Positions 23,892-35,335 of a DNA stretch of 64,000 bases are shown piece by piece. This DNA comes from Verticillium longisporum (taxonomy: Eukaryota; Ascomycota; Sordariomycetes; Glomerellales; Plectosphaerellaceae). Positions within the stretch are counted from its first letter, which is position 1; each line of letters begins with the position of its first letter. The notes beneath the pieces were generated by a model. It made no database searches. It was not told the origin of the DNA and saw nothing but the letters and a program-made list of their open reading frames with translations. The stretch lies in the NCBI GenBank assembly GCA_019188255.1, contig JAETXT010000005.1, positions 4,278,001-4,342,000 on the forward strand, in the 5' to 3' direction. The position numbers and the translations under genes are program-made.

Positions 23892-26800
23892 GCAGGCGGA
23901 TTGTACCGATAGCGTCGGTGCCCGCTTGTGGTCGGTTGATTCCTTGCGTCTTCGCTGCCTATCGACTGGCGGCGTTTGGGTGTATTGTGTGCTCCTTCAA
24001 TCAATCATCCGTCTTTGGAACCTCAAATGTTCTACTTGATGGGTCGATTTATGGTTGATCAATGTACAGCAGGATGCTATGTCGTCGTCGAACGATCGAA
24101 GCGTTCGCCTTCGTGTGGTTGGAATATGCGACGTCTCTCGGAAGTCAAAACACTGCGATTGTGCGGGCTGTCGAAATCGGTCGTGCGGGATCCCAGCTAA
24201 ATATCGACAGAATGCTCGATCTTATTTCGAATTGCAGGTGGTTCGAAAATGGCAGCGACGTCGATGTGAGTCGAATGAAAGTGGTCGTGGATTGTGTGGT
24301 CTGGTTGTGGGAATGGCAATCATCAGCAGGTGTGTCGGTGGTCAGTCTTGTCACAACACCCAAAATGGTATGCGGCAGACGTGTTGTGGATATACCCAAC
24401 GGTTGGTCGCAACGGAGGTGCAAGATCTCGATGACATGGTCGAGCAGACCGAATGCTCGGTTGTGGAGACACACGCTAGATCGACCAAAGAGGAAAGGCT
24501 CTAAGATCATGGTGGGATGTGCATGTGCAGTCCAGAGGTCCATCTGAAAAGCAGCGGCAAGTTGCAGGCCAGGCATCCGACCGCCCCCTCCCCCGAAACT
24601 GGCTGAAGAGTATATTGTGTACACCCGAAACCAAAAGAAAGTACGCACACTGACTTACCTGGGAAGATTGCTGGAGCTGATCAGAGGACTTGGGGTTTCG
24701 GGGAATGGCCGTATGCTGGAACAGAGAGCAACGGATTATCTGGTCAGGTTCGAGAAACCAAACACAGAGATGCGTAACCAGGTTGGACAGTACAGTGGAG
24801 ACCCCGCGTTCAGAGAGAGAGGGAGGGAGAGAGGAGTAGCTGGTGCGGTGCTTGGGGCACCAATGTGTCGCCTGGTGTGTTTCTTGAGGGAGGGATGGCA
24901 GTGAGCCGGAACTGATGCTGAGGTAGGCGAGCCGGCGTACAAGCAAGGTACCGAGTCTGGCGGATCTGCTCTTTACAGGGTACAAAGCCTCTGTCAACCA
25001 TCCGTGGGACAGCATTTGGCAACGGAAGGGCAGTCGACCATCCAAATATGCACCTGACGATGTAGAAGACTGACAAAAGTGGCCAGGGGACTCCTGGTTA
25101 GTCGAGCCAAGACCGGCTGCCTGAGATGGGGCTAAATCACTAGGTTTCCGTCGTTCGCAACGCAAGAACGGACTCAAGACTGTACGTACATTCTGCACAC
25201 CCACAGGGACATGGGGACAGTGAGCACCCTTACAAGGGGGTGGGCGTGCACATAGTCAGAATCTCCACACACGCCAACAGTCGTGGTAAGGATTAGGCCA
25301 AAAAGCCACCAGGAACCTACTTTGTGGGTTCTCCGACCAGACGGGGTCTCATCGCACAGGCGCCGCCTGGTATTCAATAAAGTTATCGAAAGCACTTCTA
25401 CATCTCGAGAGACAACAAGGCAAGACAAACGGGAAAAACCAACATCTCGATCTTGCTATCTAACAGCCTAAGGCTGGCCTGACATCATATTACCTTGAGA
25501 AACCGAGGCTTCTCGCCAGTTAGAAACACACGATCGGACAACAGTGGAGCTTGGAGAAACGGACTATACGCCCCGCCTGGAGAGTCAATGAACGGCGCGC
25601 AAGAGTAGATGGATCAGACACCACCAGAGGAAAACCACCAACTGGCTCGCGATTGCCCGTCCATGCCCGGCAAGGACAGAATCTCGATTTGCATCGGCTT
25701 CAAGGGCATTTTGTGTGATTATCGAAGTGTGGAAACGTAAAGAAAAGCACGCCGAAGGCAGTGTGGCTGTTTTGCTAAAACGACACCCCCAGTCGAGTGG
25801 TCGGTAGGGCAGCTGCAAGTGACCAATAATGTGAGCATGCTGCAGAACCAGCGTCGCGCATCGAACTTTTGAGTCTGGATCGAGAGCATCTGGCCTCCGT
25901 CCACCCAACCTTCATTCAGGTGCGTGGTGTTTCGCACGGAGGGGCGCTGGTGGCCGGAAAGTCTGCTGCGGCATCAGCAAGTGAGACAACCTCGACTGAG
26001 TCGACTAGAAAGAACCACTGTCGTCAAAGGCACACTGTCTCCTCTTTTCCCCAAGCCTACAATTACACACTGTCACAGCAGCCTCTTTACTAATCGTTGA
26101 GCCCGAAGCGATCTAACCCAAGAGGTAAGCACTGCGAGTCAAACTCCCAAACAGACATCATGGGGCGAATGTGGGCAGCCATACCTCAAGTTGGCAAGTT
26201 ACAGGTGGCTGGGTGACGATCGTTCAGGGGGTTAATGTACGTCTTCTTGATTGCCGGTCACCAGTAGGTCATCGACGAACGCAACCCTCTCTGGCGAGAA
26301 TGGGCTCATCGACCGATTTGTATAACGTGGTCAATGGCAAACCTGGTAGAAGCGCATGTCACACCTCATGGCATTTTACACCGATGGCACATGGCGGAAC
26401 CATTTCGCCGCTCAGATTCCCACCTCAACAAACATGACAATCCTCACAATCTCGATGACAATGGCCACTGACAGGCTATGCCGCCTCCCCCTCGCCCCCG
26501 TCCCCCCGCCTTAGGACTAGAAGGCATAATCTTACCACTGGTAATAGGGCGACGGCAAGGCGAACGACATATATCAGATTGTAGGCAAGCGCTCGTGATC
26601 TCCAGCGTCAGTGAAGACTTTCAATGGGCCAACCGCCTGTTCCGATGCGATAGTTCGAAATTCGAACGAGACAGCACGCTGAGGCATTGGCGATAATATA
26701 TGAATGTGGTTTGATTCAGTCACGTCAGATTTTCTTGATCGATCCTACTTGCGACTCATGCTCACCTCCTAATCATCAAGCCGCCAACCCTTTCAGGGTG

Positions 26801-29242
26801 TGGGAAGCACGAGGCACTGTCCGCAAATTCGAGGCCATGAGCACTCTATACGAGCACGTCTGAAGAGAGAGGCCATCCTTCAGCTGCCAAGGTGCTCTGG
26901 CCTTGTCCGTCAAAGACTTCAGCCGCAGTCGGTCGTCCGCGCGCACACCCGGCGATTCGATTGCGGGTGGGGAGAAGGGGGTGGGGAAAAGGTAGGGGGC
27001 GACCTATCAGTTGTCAGCCCGTGCATGGCTTTGTGCCAGGGCAAGCTGGGCTGGGCCAGCTGCGAGCTGCGGGAGCGCAGGAGGGCGCACCGTATCTGCC
27101 TGAACCTACCTAGGCACCTTATGCTGTAGGGTGCAGGGGCGAGGCTGGCAGGTGAAAATGGATTACTTTACGACTCTGCGCCAGGGCTGGCTGGGACAAA
27201 AGGTCGTCTTCGGCGGAGCCCCACGGCCTCTAACCTGGGCTCGGCTTCCACATGACGTAGGCCGGCACGTCTAGAATTGACCTACCTACCACTATCGCAT
27301 TGCACCTTTGCCATGACCAACAGAAAGGCGGGAAAAGCATGAATGGGTTTGAGAGATTTCGATGGTCGGGCACGACGAGGCGAACAAGGACTTGGCAACC
27401 AGTATGCTTGAATGTCAGAAAGGGAAGGGGGGGAGGGATGAAAAGGGGCACCAGCGGCAAAGAAGTGGTTTCGTGGGCGATTCTCGATGGCTAATACAGA
27501 ATTGCGATTCACCGCGATGCAAAAGCGGCGTCACTGGGTCTACATGACGATTCGAAGTCCCCTAGGCCCATGGGAGTCATGTCATTCCGGCATGACCCAG
27601 CCTTGTCTGCCGACAAGCTCATGGGTCGCCTGTCGCTTGCACACACACAGGCTCTCGGGAAAGGGGGTCAGTCGATTGATTTTGATTTCTGACGGCAGGG
27701 AGCATCTCGATGCAGGCGGTTTGCGGGTGTCGTGCCTACATCAGTTGTTCGCCATGTCTCGTGCGGAGGGGGTGGTCGGGAAACTATTTGTCGGTCCATC
27801 GAGATGGTTTTCGACGATCACAGCCCCGAGATGCCGTCATCGCATCGAGATGGGGGACACGAGAGGGGAGAATAGCGAACGGTGGGTGTGGGAAAGAAAT
27901 GGGTTGTACCGTTTCGGGTGCGACGACAGGGACAAGGACGAAGAGGACAGACAGGACCATGGAACACAGGAGAACAGAATGTGCGTGCGGGACAACAGGT
28001 AAGGGCAAAGGGCGAGCCGTGGGTGGGGTTTCGACGGCCGTCAGTCGCAGGGGGTGGTTGGTCCTGAGTCCCGGGGCGTGAGTACCACACCGTCTGATAT
28101 CGTAGGATTCCGTCCGGGACCTTGTGGCATCGAAGTCGACGTTTCTCGATCCCGCCGTGGAGGGTACGATTTCGGCCGGGGCGGAGATGGATTCAGCATC
28201 TGACAACTGGCGTACCATCGAGGGCGCAGGGGCAGCAGGAGCCCAACTCTGCATTTGGGGCCAAGATGGGTGGGGATTACGGGGCACCAGCTGGCCGGCG
28301 CGCTACGCTAGAGGTCTTTGAATGTGCCCTGTCAGTTGCGGGGCCCGGCTCGTGGTGGTGGAAGGCCCCCCCCCCTTCTGTTGCTCTTCCTTCATTACCC
28401 CCCCGTTCGATGTTGCCGCTTTTACGCATTTGCCGTGTCGCAAGGCCCCCTCCCCGGCGTCCCTACCTAATCAAGGGAAACCACCAAGGAGCCATATCCG
28501 CTTGTGTTTTCAAGGTGCCTGAACTACCTTACTTGTCATTGGATGGTCGGAGTCCATTCCATGTCGAGGTCAAGGGGGAGGGAGTCTTGTTGAGTGACGA
28601 TGGCCTCGCGCGTTCCGCAGTGCCAGTTTTCCTTTCCTCTGCCTTGCCTTATTTTTTCTTTCTTCTCTCTTCTTCTCTCTCTCTCTCTCTTCCTTTCTTT
28701 ACCGACCGGGTCTGGCCTCGCTTGCCTGCCCCCGCCGAAACTTGCTTTGTTTTCCACGCCAGTGGCCTCCCCTGGCGAACAGAGCCACGGAGGCGGCTCC
28801 GGTGTAGATGCCTTCTCTTGACTAGGTAGCCGATGTACAAGACCTTTTCGGCCTGGCTGGTAGTACCTTGTCTAAAAGTGGACGCGCAACGGCAGAAGAA
28901 TGTCATCTGTCAGGTGCGGCAGCCTAGCGCCGAGATGGCTCATGTCGAGACGGACTGACACTTGATATCACCACGACCGTCGATGCAGGGGCAGCAGCAG
29001 CCCCCACGACAACACGGCACGCGGACAAAGGTGTAAGTAAGTAAGTACGGCAATATGTGGCCTGGTGCTGTGATATGATACTAGCTCTTGAATATGGTGT
29101 CATGAGCAGTCAGGTGGACATGCCACTCTCCCGTTGCCTGGCATGGTATTTGTTTCGAACGGACCGCGAGTGATAGATAGTGGCGGCGGCGGCAGCAAAA
29201 ACACCATGAAGCAAAAAGTATGTCGTTTGGAGCGGCAGTGAC
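23892..29242. other. Gene-poor 5.3-kb region upstream of the HMG-box gene
   Basis: No protein family was recognised in any frame. The length fits the large 5' regulatory and leader regions common for fungal transcription factors, but no element can be named. Visible low-complexity features are a GA run at 24809-24837 and a CT run at about 28665-28700. Several weak frames around 24.1-25.2 kb overlap each other on both strands and are probably non-coding. Confidence 0.45.
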
Positions 29243-29247
29243 AAAAA
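29243..29247 (-). terminator. RNA polymerase III oligo-T terminator of tRNA-His
   Basis: On the minus strand a TTTTT run follows the tRNA 3' end within about five bases (TTTCTTTTT context), as expected for Pol III termination. Confidence 0.7.
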
Positions 29248-29251
29248 GAAA

Positions 29252-29338
29252 TGCTCCGAGGCGGATTCGAACTGCCGTCAATGCAGTATTGCAGTAAGAA
29301 CCACAATGCATCATCCTAACCAACTAGACGATCGAAGC
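29252..29338 (-). tRNA. tRNA-His (anticodon GTG) with a 14-nt intron
   Basis: The minus strand folds as a complete tRNA. The acceptor stem is GCTTCGA (29338-29332) with TCGGAGC (29259-29253), plus discriminator A at 29252. The D arm is GTCT/GGAT with the loop AGTTGGTTA. The anticodon stem is ATGCA/TGCAT, with loop TTGTGG + C. The T arm is GGCAG-TTCGAAT-CCGCC, with one A-C mismatch. Anticodon GTG is at 29304-29302 and reads CAC/CAU. The 14-nt insert 29300-29287 sits after position 37, the canonical eukaryotic tRNA intron site, and its CAA can pair with the anticodon loop. A73 fits eukaryotic tRNA-His. The mature length before CCA and the added G-1 is 73 nt. I did not see another tRNA in the window. 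Confidence 0.88.
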
Positions 29339-30333
29339 GAAGATAACAAAGTCTCTTTCGCTGGCGTAATATGAGTACACAGCACCGGGAAGTGGCGGCA
29401 ATTGTGAGGATCTGGAACATGGGATATGCTCCAAAATTGGGTCTTGAAGAAAGTGCACAAAGTTGAGAAATCCCCCTTCTCTGATAATGGGAAACTGCGC
29501 ATTTCCCGCTCTCTCTGAACAATTGTCCCTGTCAAGGAGGGTTGCCCCATCATCGGTCTGATGGACACTGCAATTGCACACCAATGTGATCTTGCCGGCG
29601 ACCGACTGACCTGACGGCTCGTCGTCGGCGAGTCGTGGTGGTTCCACCAGTTCATCTCTGGGACCCTTTGAACATCCCAAAAGACGTACGACAAGCGGAG
29701 GCCTGGCTTCCGTGGTACCCTACCTGCCTGCCTCTTGCCTGCCTCTTTCTCGCGTCTTTGTTTTGTCTGCCCACCTGTCAACGACCCAGGTCGTCGCTTC
29801 TACCTGACAAAATTGCCATGCCCAAGATTCGCATCCCGAAAGCCCCCCCTCCCCCCTTCCCCCCTCAAACAACCTATCCATTATCCATCACCCGTCACCC
29901 ATCGCGCACCACCCACCACTCAGCACTCGCCCACCCCCTGGCCCTACCGACTACTAGCCCAGCACAATTATTCACTTTGCAAGCATCTCGGCAATCATCA
30001 AGACAACACAACACTACCTACACACACCCACCCATCACCACACTCAGCGACAAGGAACCCCTCCCACTCATACTCGTCACGTCGCACCCTCATTCCCGCC
30101 TACCCGTCCGCCTGTCATCCCGCGGCCGCGCCACCTCCCTCTGTATCACATTAGAGACCCCCTCCCATTTCATTGCCTGGTTGAAGCCAAAGGTGTCGAC
30201 TGCCGTGTCTTTCTTCCTAGTCAACGTGCCCCGAGCGAGAAGAAACAAGGAGACAACTATTTCGCTCAGACAGAGCAAAAACTTGTGCGAGTCAAAACCC
30301 GGACACTCGACTTCCTTTCCACACGATCAGGCC
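29339..30333. other. Upstream region of the small coiled-coil gene
   Basis: From about 29820 the plus strand is rich in C and CA/CT (CCCCCCCTCCCCCCTTCC, then CAC-rich text), as in leaders of well-expressed fungal genes. A long open frame across it (29635-30786) is low-complexity and judged non-coding. Confidence 0.5.
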
Positions 30334-32615
30334 ATGGCGCCCGCGAGGTCCCATCAGGACGAAGGCTCGGACGCCCCGCAGTCTGGAACATTGTCCGCCT
30401 CCCCGACGGCGGCAGCCACCGTTGCTGGCGACAGCACAACAAACGGTGGACATGGACGTGGGAATGAAAATGGAAATGCAGATGGACGTGGTGGTGCCGG
30501 TGCTGGCGCCGGTGACATTGCCCAGGTACGTACCGATTCTTTCTTCGCGCTGGAAACACCCGTCCCCTTTTCTCTCTCTCGCGCGCTCTCCCTCTCTCTC
30601 CCTCTCGCGTGTGTGCTCTTTCGCTTCCTCTCGGTTCGTCTCCGTCTCGCTCTCTATCTCTCTTACGCTCGCTCCTCTGTCAACCCCATTTCCTCCACGT
30701 TTTGGGCGTTGACAAGGGGGCCAGGGGAGGAGGGGGGCAAGAGAAGGGTTTGTGCAGGGGCCTGGCAGTTGGAACACATTGACTGACAGGTGGTCTTTTG
30801 GCGCGTGTGTTCTAGGCCTACAAAGACCTGACCAGGTAAGGGTCCTATTTTCTGCCCGTCTCTGATTTCACTGTTCGAAGCCCCACGTACACCCCCCCCT
30901 TCCGTCCTCGCCAGTTGTGCAACTGCGCGCGCGCTGGAGCCACTGATGGGCTCCTGATGAGTCCTCTGGCTGGCTGCTGGTCGTTCGTCGCTGGCTGCTG
31001 GTCGCTCGTCGCTGGCTGCTTTGTAGCTAGCTACCTTACCTGCCGTACTACCTGCTGTACCTCGGCCAGCTTAGGTGGTCTGCTGCTGCTGGCCTGACCA
31101 CCAAGCTTCACAAACAACCGGAATAGGGTGAGCTGCAGGCACCGTCCCAGCGGCTGTACCACGCCCCCCCTGGTTTGCGACCGCAGACCACACGCCCCCC
31201 TTCAATCCATCGCGGCTTCGTATTCTTTCGTCGATGCTTGGAATATCGGTTTTCACGACAATGCCTGGACCACCCATCGCCTGTCCCATCCTAAACCCTC
31301 TTTTTTTTTTCGCATCCGGCGGGGCCCAGGTCAGCTGCATTTTGGACATGGGAAATGCAGTTTGCCACGGGTCTGGATGCCCCCGAAATGGCGTTTGCCC
31401 ATGCCAAATTACAATTCGCCCTTTTCGCTCCATGGGCCTACGAGATGGCCATTCTGTCTTCTCCATGATGTCGGTCTAGACGTTCACACGGCCCCTCGGG
31501 CTGGATGCGACCTCGGGCCACCACGGACATGCAAGCCCCTTTGCTTGGAGCGAGGGCGCTGGAAGGACCCCTTTGGTGATCTTCCTGTTCCTTCCCAATT
31601 CAAGTCCTTGGCTTTCTCCATCCGACCCTGTCGATCGTTGTCAGAACAGGCTTGCCAAGCGATGGTCACAAAACCCCGCCTCGCCATGGGTTTTGTAAAT
31701 TTCGCCCTATGACTGCTTCAGTCTTGGTCTGCAGACTCGCCTCAGTCGCAACAAGAGCTCGTCAACATGGTGCAGAGCCTCGCTGCTACTTGATTCAGCA
31801 TCGGCGTTAGCACTGGGCCCTGGACGTCCTGAACCGCTGCGCCAAGGACATTCGGCGGCGCGTGCTGTCTGTCCCTCAGCTTCCCAGGGATCTCGTCTTT
31901 CGGTCGCCCAGAAGATCCGAACCCTCTGGCATTCGCAGCTGTCCAGTGGTCGCTCCCCTCCCGCCGATAGCTTCACAGCACACAAGCAGCGGTGTAAGGC
32001 GGAGGCCACTTGTGTGAGGCGGACCGCATGTGTGATGTGGCGCGTGCCACCAATGCGCGAGGTCCCCGATGTTCTAGACCATGAATCGCATACCTGGTCT
32101 AGAACATGTTCCTCTGCAATATCAGACGAAAGCCGTCATTCCCCTCCCTGCGCACCGCCCTACGCGCCGGCCATAGGAGCAGAAACGCACCCGCCGCTTT
32201 CGGCGCCTTGTGTGCTTATACAGGAGAGCAATGTCGCGTCCTGCACGGGTGCAGAGGCGGGCCGAGCATCGTGCCTCGACCCCACGGTCTCGCCCTCCAT
32301 AATCAAGCGGCTATCTTTGGAGTGTACCACTTGCGCGCGCCGCCAAGGAAATAAGGGTCTTCCCGCTCGGACTTGTATTCAGGCTTCTGATGCCTTCAAG
32401 CCCGACTTGCCCTCACGTGTGTCACGCAACTCATCCAAAGACCCTGCAACGACTAGTACTTCTTTTCTTTTTCTTGTAGGGGTGAACAAGCCGCCACGGC
32501 CCTCGAAGCCAACCTTGCAAAGCTGGAAAGCAGGCTCGACGAGCTGCTGGCCGGTTTCGAGACTGACGAGCTGCGGAATGCCTCCTCGGGCGGCAAGGGT
32601 CCCGCTGAGAAGTGA
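30334..32615 (+). CDS. Small conserved-looking coiled-coil protein of unknown function, with a 1.6-kb intron
   Basis: I do not recognise a named family. Three exons (30334-30525, 30816-30835, 32480-32615) join in phase to give 115 aa. The N-terminal 60 residues are low-complexity (Ser/Thr/Ala then Gly/Asn: GGHGRGNENGNADGRGG). The C-terminal half, AYKDLTRGEQAATALEANL followed by KLESRLDELLAGFETDEL, is a clear amphipathic helix with coiled-coil spacing. Introns are 290 bp (GTACGT...TTCTAG) and 1644 bp (GTAAGG...TTGTAG); the latter is some twenty times the local norm, though its 3' end has a strong polypyrimidine tract. The 20-nt middle exon fits because it is in phase at both sides. The stop overlaps a GTGAGT, so another exon could exist. 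Alternative explanations are that the 3' exon belongs to a separate transcript, or that the long intron hosts other transcripts. Confidence 0.6.
30970..31020 (+). repeat. 21-bp tandem repeat, about 2.4 copies
   Basis: The unit CTGGCTGCTGGTCGTTCGTCG repeats with one change and then a partial third copy, inside the long intron of the small coiled-coil gene. Confidence 0.7.
32069..32107. repeat. Perfect hairpin with 13-bp arms in the long intron
   Basis: ATGTTCTAGACCA (32069-32081) is exactly reverse-complementary to TGGTCTAGAACAT (32095-32107) with a 13-nt loop. It lies within the 1644-bp intron. Confidence 0.8.
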
Positions 32616-35335
32616 GTTCTGGGCTAGATGTCCCCATAGCGATTATCATGCACCACGGAGGGACAGCCTGGAACAAGACAAGCATCGCTGTTGAGGCCCG
32701 AATGCATCCCTTCAGCTGTGGGGATCTGGAGTCGAGAAGAGGCAGGATCGTCGGCCACCAGCGGCCCGGGTCGCGAGAGCCAGGGGTGCCGCAGGGAATA
32801 CAGGGAGCCATCTCTCTCTTCCCTTGTCACGATATGGGATATCAAGATGGTGGCGGGGAAGGAGGCTGTTGCTGCCTTATGGGTCCGAATATGCAGCTTG
32901 CTCAGTAGCCTCTCATGTTCGGGCCCGTGGCTTGTTGAGTAGTTCCCTTTTTACACACAGCCCTAGCACTCTTATGTAAACGACGATCGGTGGGGGAGGG
33001 GTTGAGTCCCTGATCACCTGAACGCCAGACCATGCACGTCGGTGCCCCATCGCCGTCTTGTCGTCATTCTAGCTTGACGTGATAGACGGGCCGAGATGGT
33101 CTTGCCGAGCTCTGTTTCTTTTTGGTCCCGGCCCCGGTCCCGGTCCCTGCCGCTCCATGCTGTCTTCGTGTCGTATGAGCGAGGGCGCGAAGCGATGGAT
33201 ATTCGAGATTGCCATGGTAGACAGGATGTGAATTCTAGAACCTGACGCATCGTTTCTTTTGGACACCATTTCTGTGTGTGGCGCTGCGGGGAGGCGTTTT
33301 CGCCCTTGAATTGTCAACGACCCTGCCCCATAGCCTCGGGTGGAGGAGGGCAAAATTCAGGGTCCCCGACGACCCCGCAACCCCTGGGCTAACGACGCCT
33401 GAGGCTGGCTCTAGTCTTGTCTGTGTATCTGTTTTGATGCTGTGGCTGTTGAGATGGAGGAGTGGGTGGGGAGAAAGAGTTGACGCCGCATCGCCGAGGT
33501 CGAGTATCGTCAGCTCGCAACAAGTGTCAGAGGAAAAAGAGAAAACCAAGAACATAGAGGAAGAGAGAATATCTGCCAAGGTATATGACTCTCGCGAATT
33601 GAAGCCCTTTTTTGGTAAACGACGAAATGACATTTTGGCATGTTCAGCTATGAGTGCTGGTTGAAGAATGCCCTCTGGGTAGCATAGAGCCAAGATTAAA
33701 TACCATGACGCCGGCTGGCGGTGTTCAGACTGCGAAGGTACGGCCATTGGAGTGACCACGCAGTCTCTCGCGATATGCTGGACCCTCTGCCCGAATAAGA
33801 TGGAACAGCAAGAGGCTTTGCTTTGGAATGGAACAGGCGCAGGCTACGGCTTCAACAAGAAGAAGGCAAGTGTCGAGGAGGGAAACGCATCTTTCGTGCT
33901 GCCGCCGCCGCGGCACTGACAGGACCTTGAGGGTGGCGAAAACATAGTGGCGCGTCGTTGCGGTTTTGTCTCGACATTGACCTCAACGACGAGGAAGCGC
34001 TTCGCGCTGTCAGGTCCGGTTAGATTGTCATTTTCGTCATCTCATGTCTATCAAAGTTTGGACAGGATAGTACAACATTGCGAAAAGCACCGTGGTGAGG
34101 AATACTTATATCTTCAGATATCGCCGCCTGAGGAAGTGTGGTGCACAACCCGGCAGACCATGCCATCAGATCACCGAGTCCCACCCGCGAACGGCACAAG
34201 CAGTTTGAATAGCAGCACATTCATCTCACACGACAAGATCAGCACAGTAGAAACAGCCTCGTACGTGGCTGGGATATATGGTTTGTTGTTAAAGAAGAAA
34301 GAAAAAAGACAAGTCCCTCAAAACGCCAACCGTGAGAACCTGATTCCCTCCCACCAACGCAAGGACCATAACTTGGGCGAAAGAGAGTTCATAGGGAACC
34401 AAACCCTCGCTTTCCCCACGTCGTCTCCCCTTCATCGTTTGCATTCCACCTGCCTCGATTCCTTCAAAGGAAAAGGGGGGTCCAATACTCGTTCACCGTC
34501 AGTAGAAAAGAGGAAAGCAAAACATCCTACCATAGCAATGAAACCCGAGCAGCGACCGGAACGAGAGAAACAGAAACCCCAAGAAAACCGCGTCTGCGTC
34601 CCCAGGCACGACCGCTGCAAGCAGCCTGCATATAAAGAGACAAAGGGTTGTTCCTTGGACGGAAGAATAATTACAAGGAAAAATAAGAAATACAACGAGA
34701 ACCACAGACAAAATCAACGCAATGCGGTTGCGTGTTTTGTCGTCTTGCTCGCGGGCGGTAAGTGATGCTTCATGTACGAGTAGAGCCGTGCCCGTGTGGA
34801 CGACCGTGACTCGCAGTCAGCCCAGCCGGACTGTACTCGTTTGTATGTTCCGGACCATATTCCGTCTCGTACGCAAAACATCCTGGTATGCGGAAACTGG
34901 GAGGGCAAAGGGACCAAGCAAGCGCTAATGCTTCATTCGACAAGTCGGCCATGGCGGCCGTAGGGCTGCCATGTCGCGCTCTTGTGGGCAAATCTGGGAT
35001 GGGAGGAGAGGTGAAGGGTTTGTAGGTTGCTTTTGGACAAAAGCATGGTTTCAAGAGAAGACCAGTTTGATTCGTTTTCAACATGGCCGGCTTTTCGACG
35101 TTCACCATATGGTGGGAGACATCGAGCGCGCAAGGCTTTCATGTTGATGTTCGTGGTGCCGCGAAGAGTAGCTTGAAGTGCCAAGGCCCTGGTCTGTTTG
35201 GTATAAAGATATTGTCATGCCAAACAGACCTTACCAGGATCAAAGCCGTGGTTGTTTGCTGGGCGCCTTTTCTTCGTCAGGGGAGCTGACGTGTTCGTAA
35301 GGCCACTTGCGCTTTTCTCTTCGCGACGCCTCATC
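32616..35335. other. 2.7-kb convergent intergenic region
   Basis: Lies between the small coiled-coil gene (+) and the histidine kinase (-). A 272-codon open frame at 33947-34765 has no recognisable domain, is Lys/Arg/Gln-rich near its end and is probably non-coding. The only structured element seen is the hairpin at 35191-35230. Confidence 0.45.
35191..35230. repeat. Hairpin with 11-bp perfect arms downstream of the histidine kinase
   Basis: GGTCTGTTTGG (35191-35201) pairs with CCAAACAGACC (35220-35230) across an 18-nt AT-rich loop, and the flanks (CCT...CCAGG) extend it imperfectly. It sits about 105 bp beyond the histidine kinase stop, possibly in its 3' untranslated region. Confidence 0.75.

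Noticed and set aside
24145..25204. Overlapping minus-strand frames upstream of the HMG-box gene
   Set aside because: No domains and no splice pattern linking them to the SAM exon; likely leader or promoter.
29635..30786. 383-codon open frame on the plus strand
   Set aside because: Low-complexity Pro/Thr/His text from a C-rich leader; it only becomes protein-like at the internal ATG 30334, which is annotated instead.
33947..34765. 272-codon open frame on the plus strand
   Set aside because: No domain, odd composition rich in Lys/Gln/Asn at the end, and located in the convergent flank of NIK1; could be chance or untranslated sequence.
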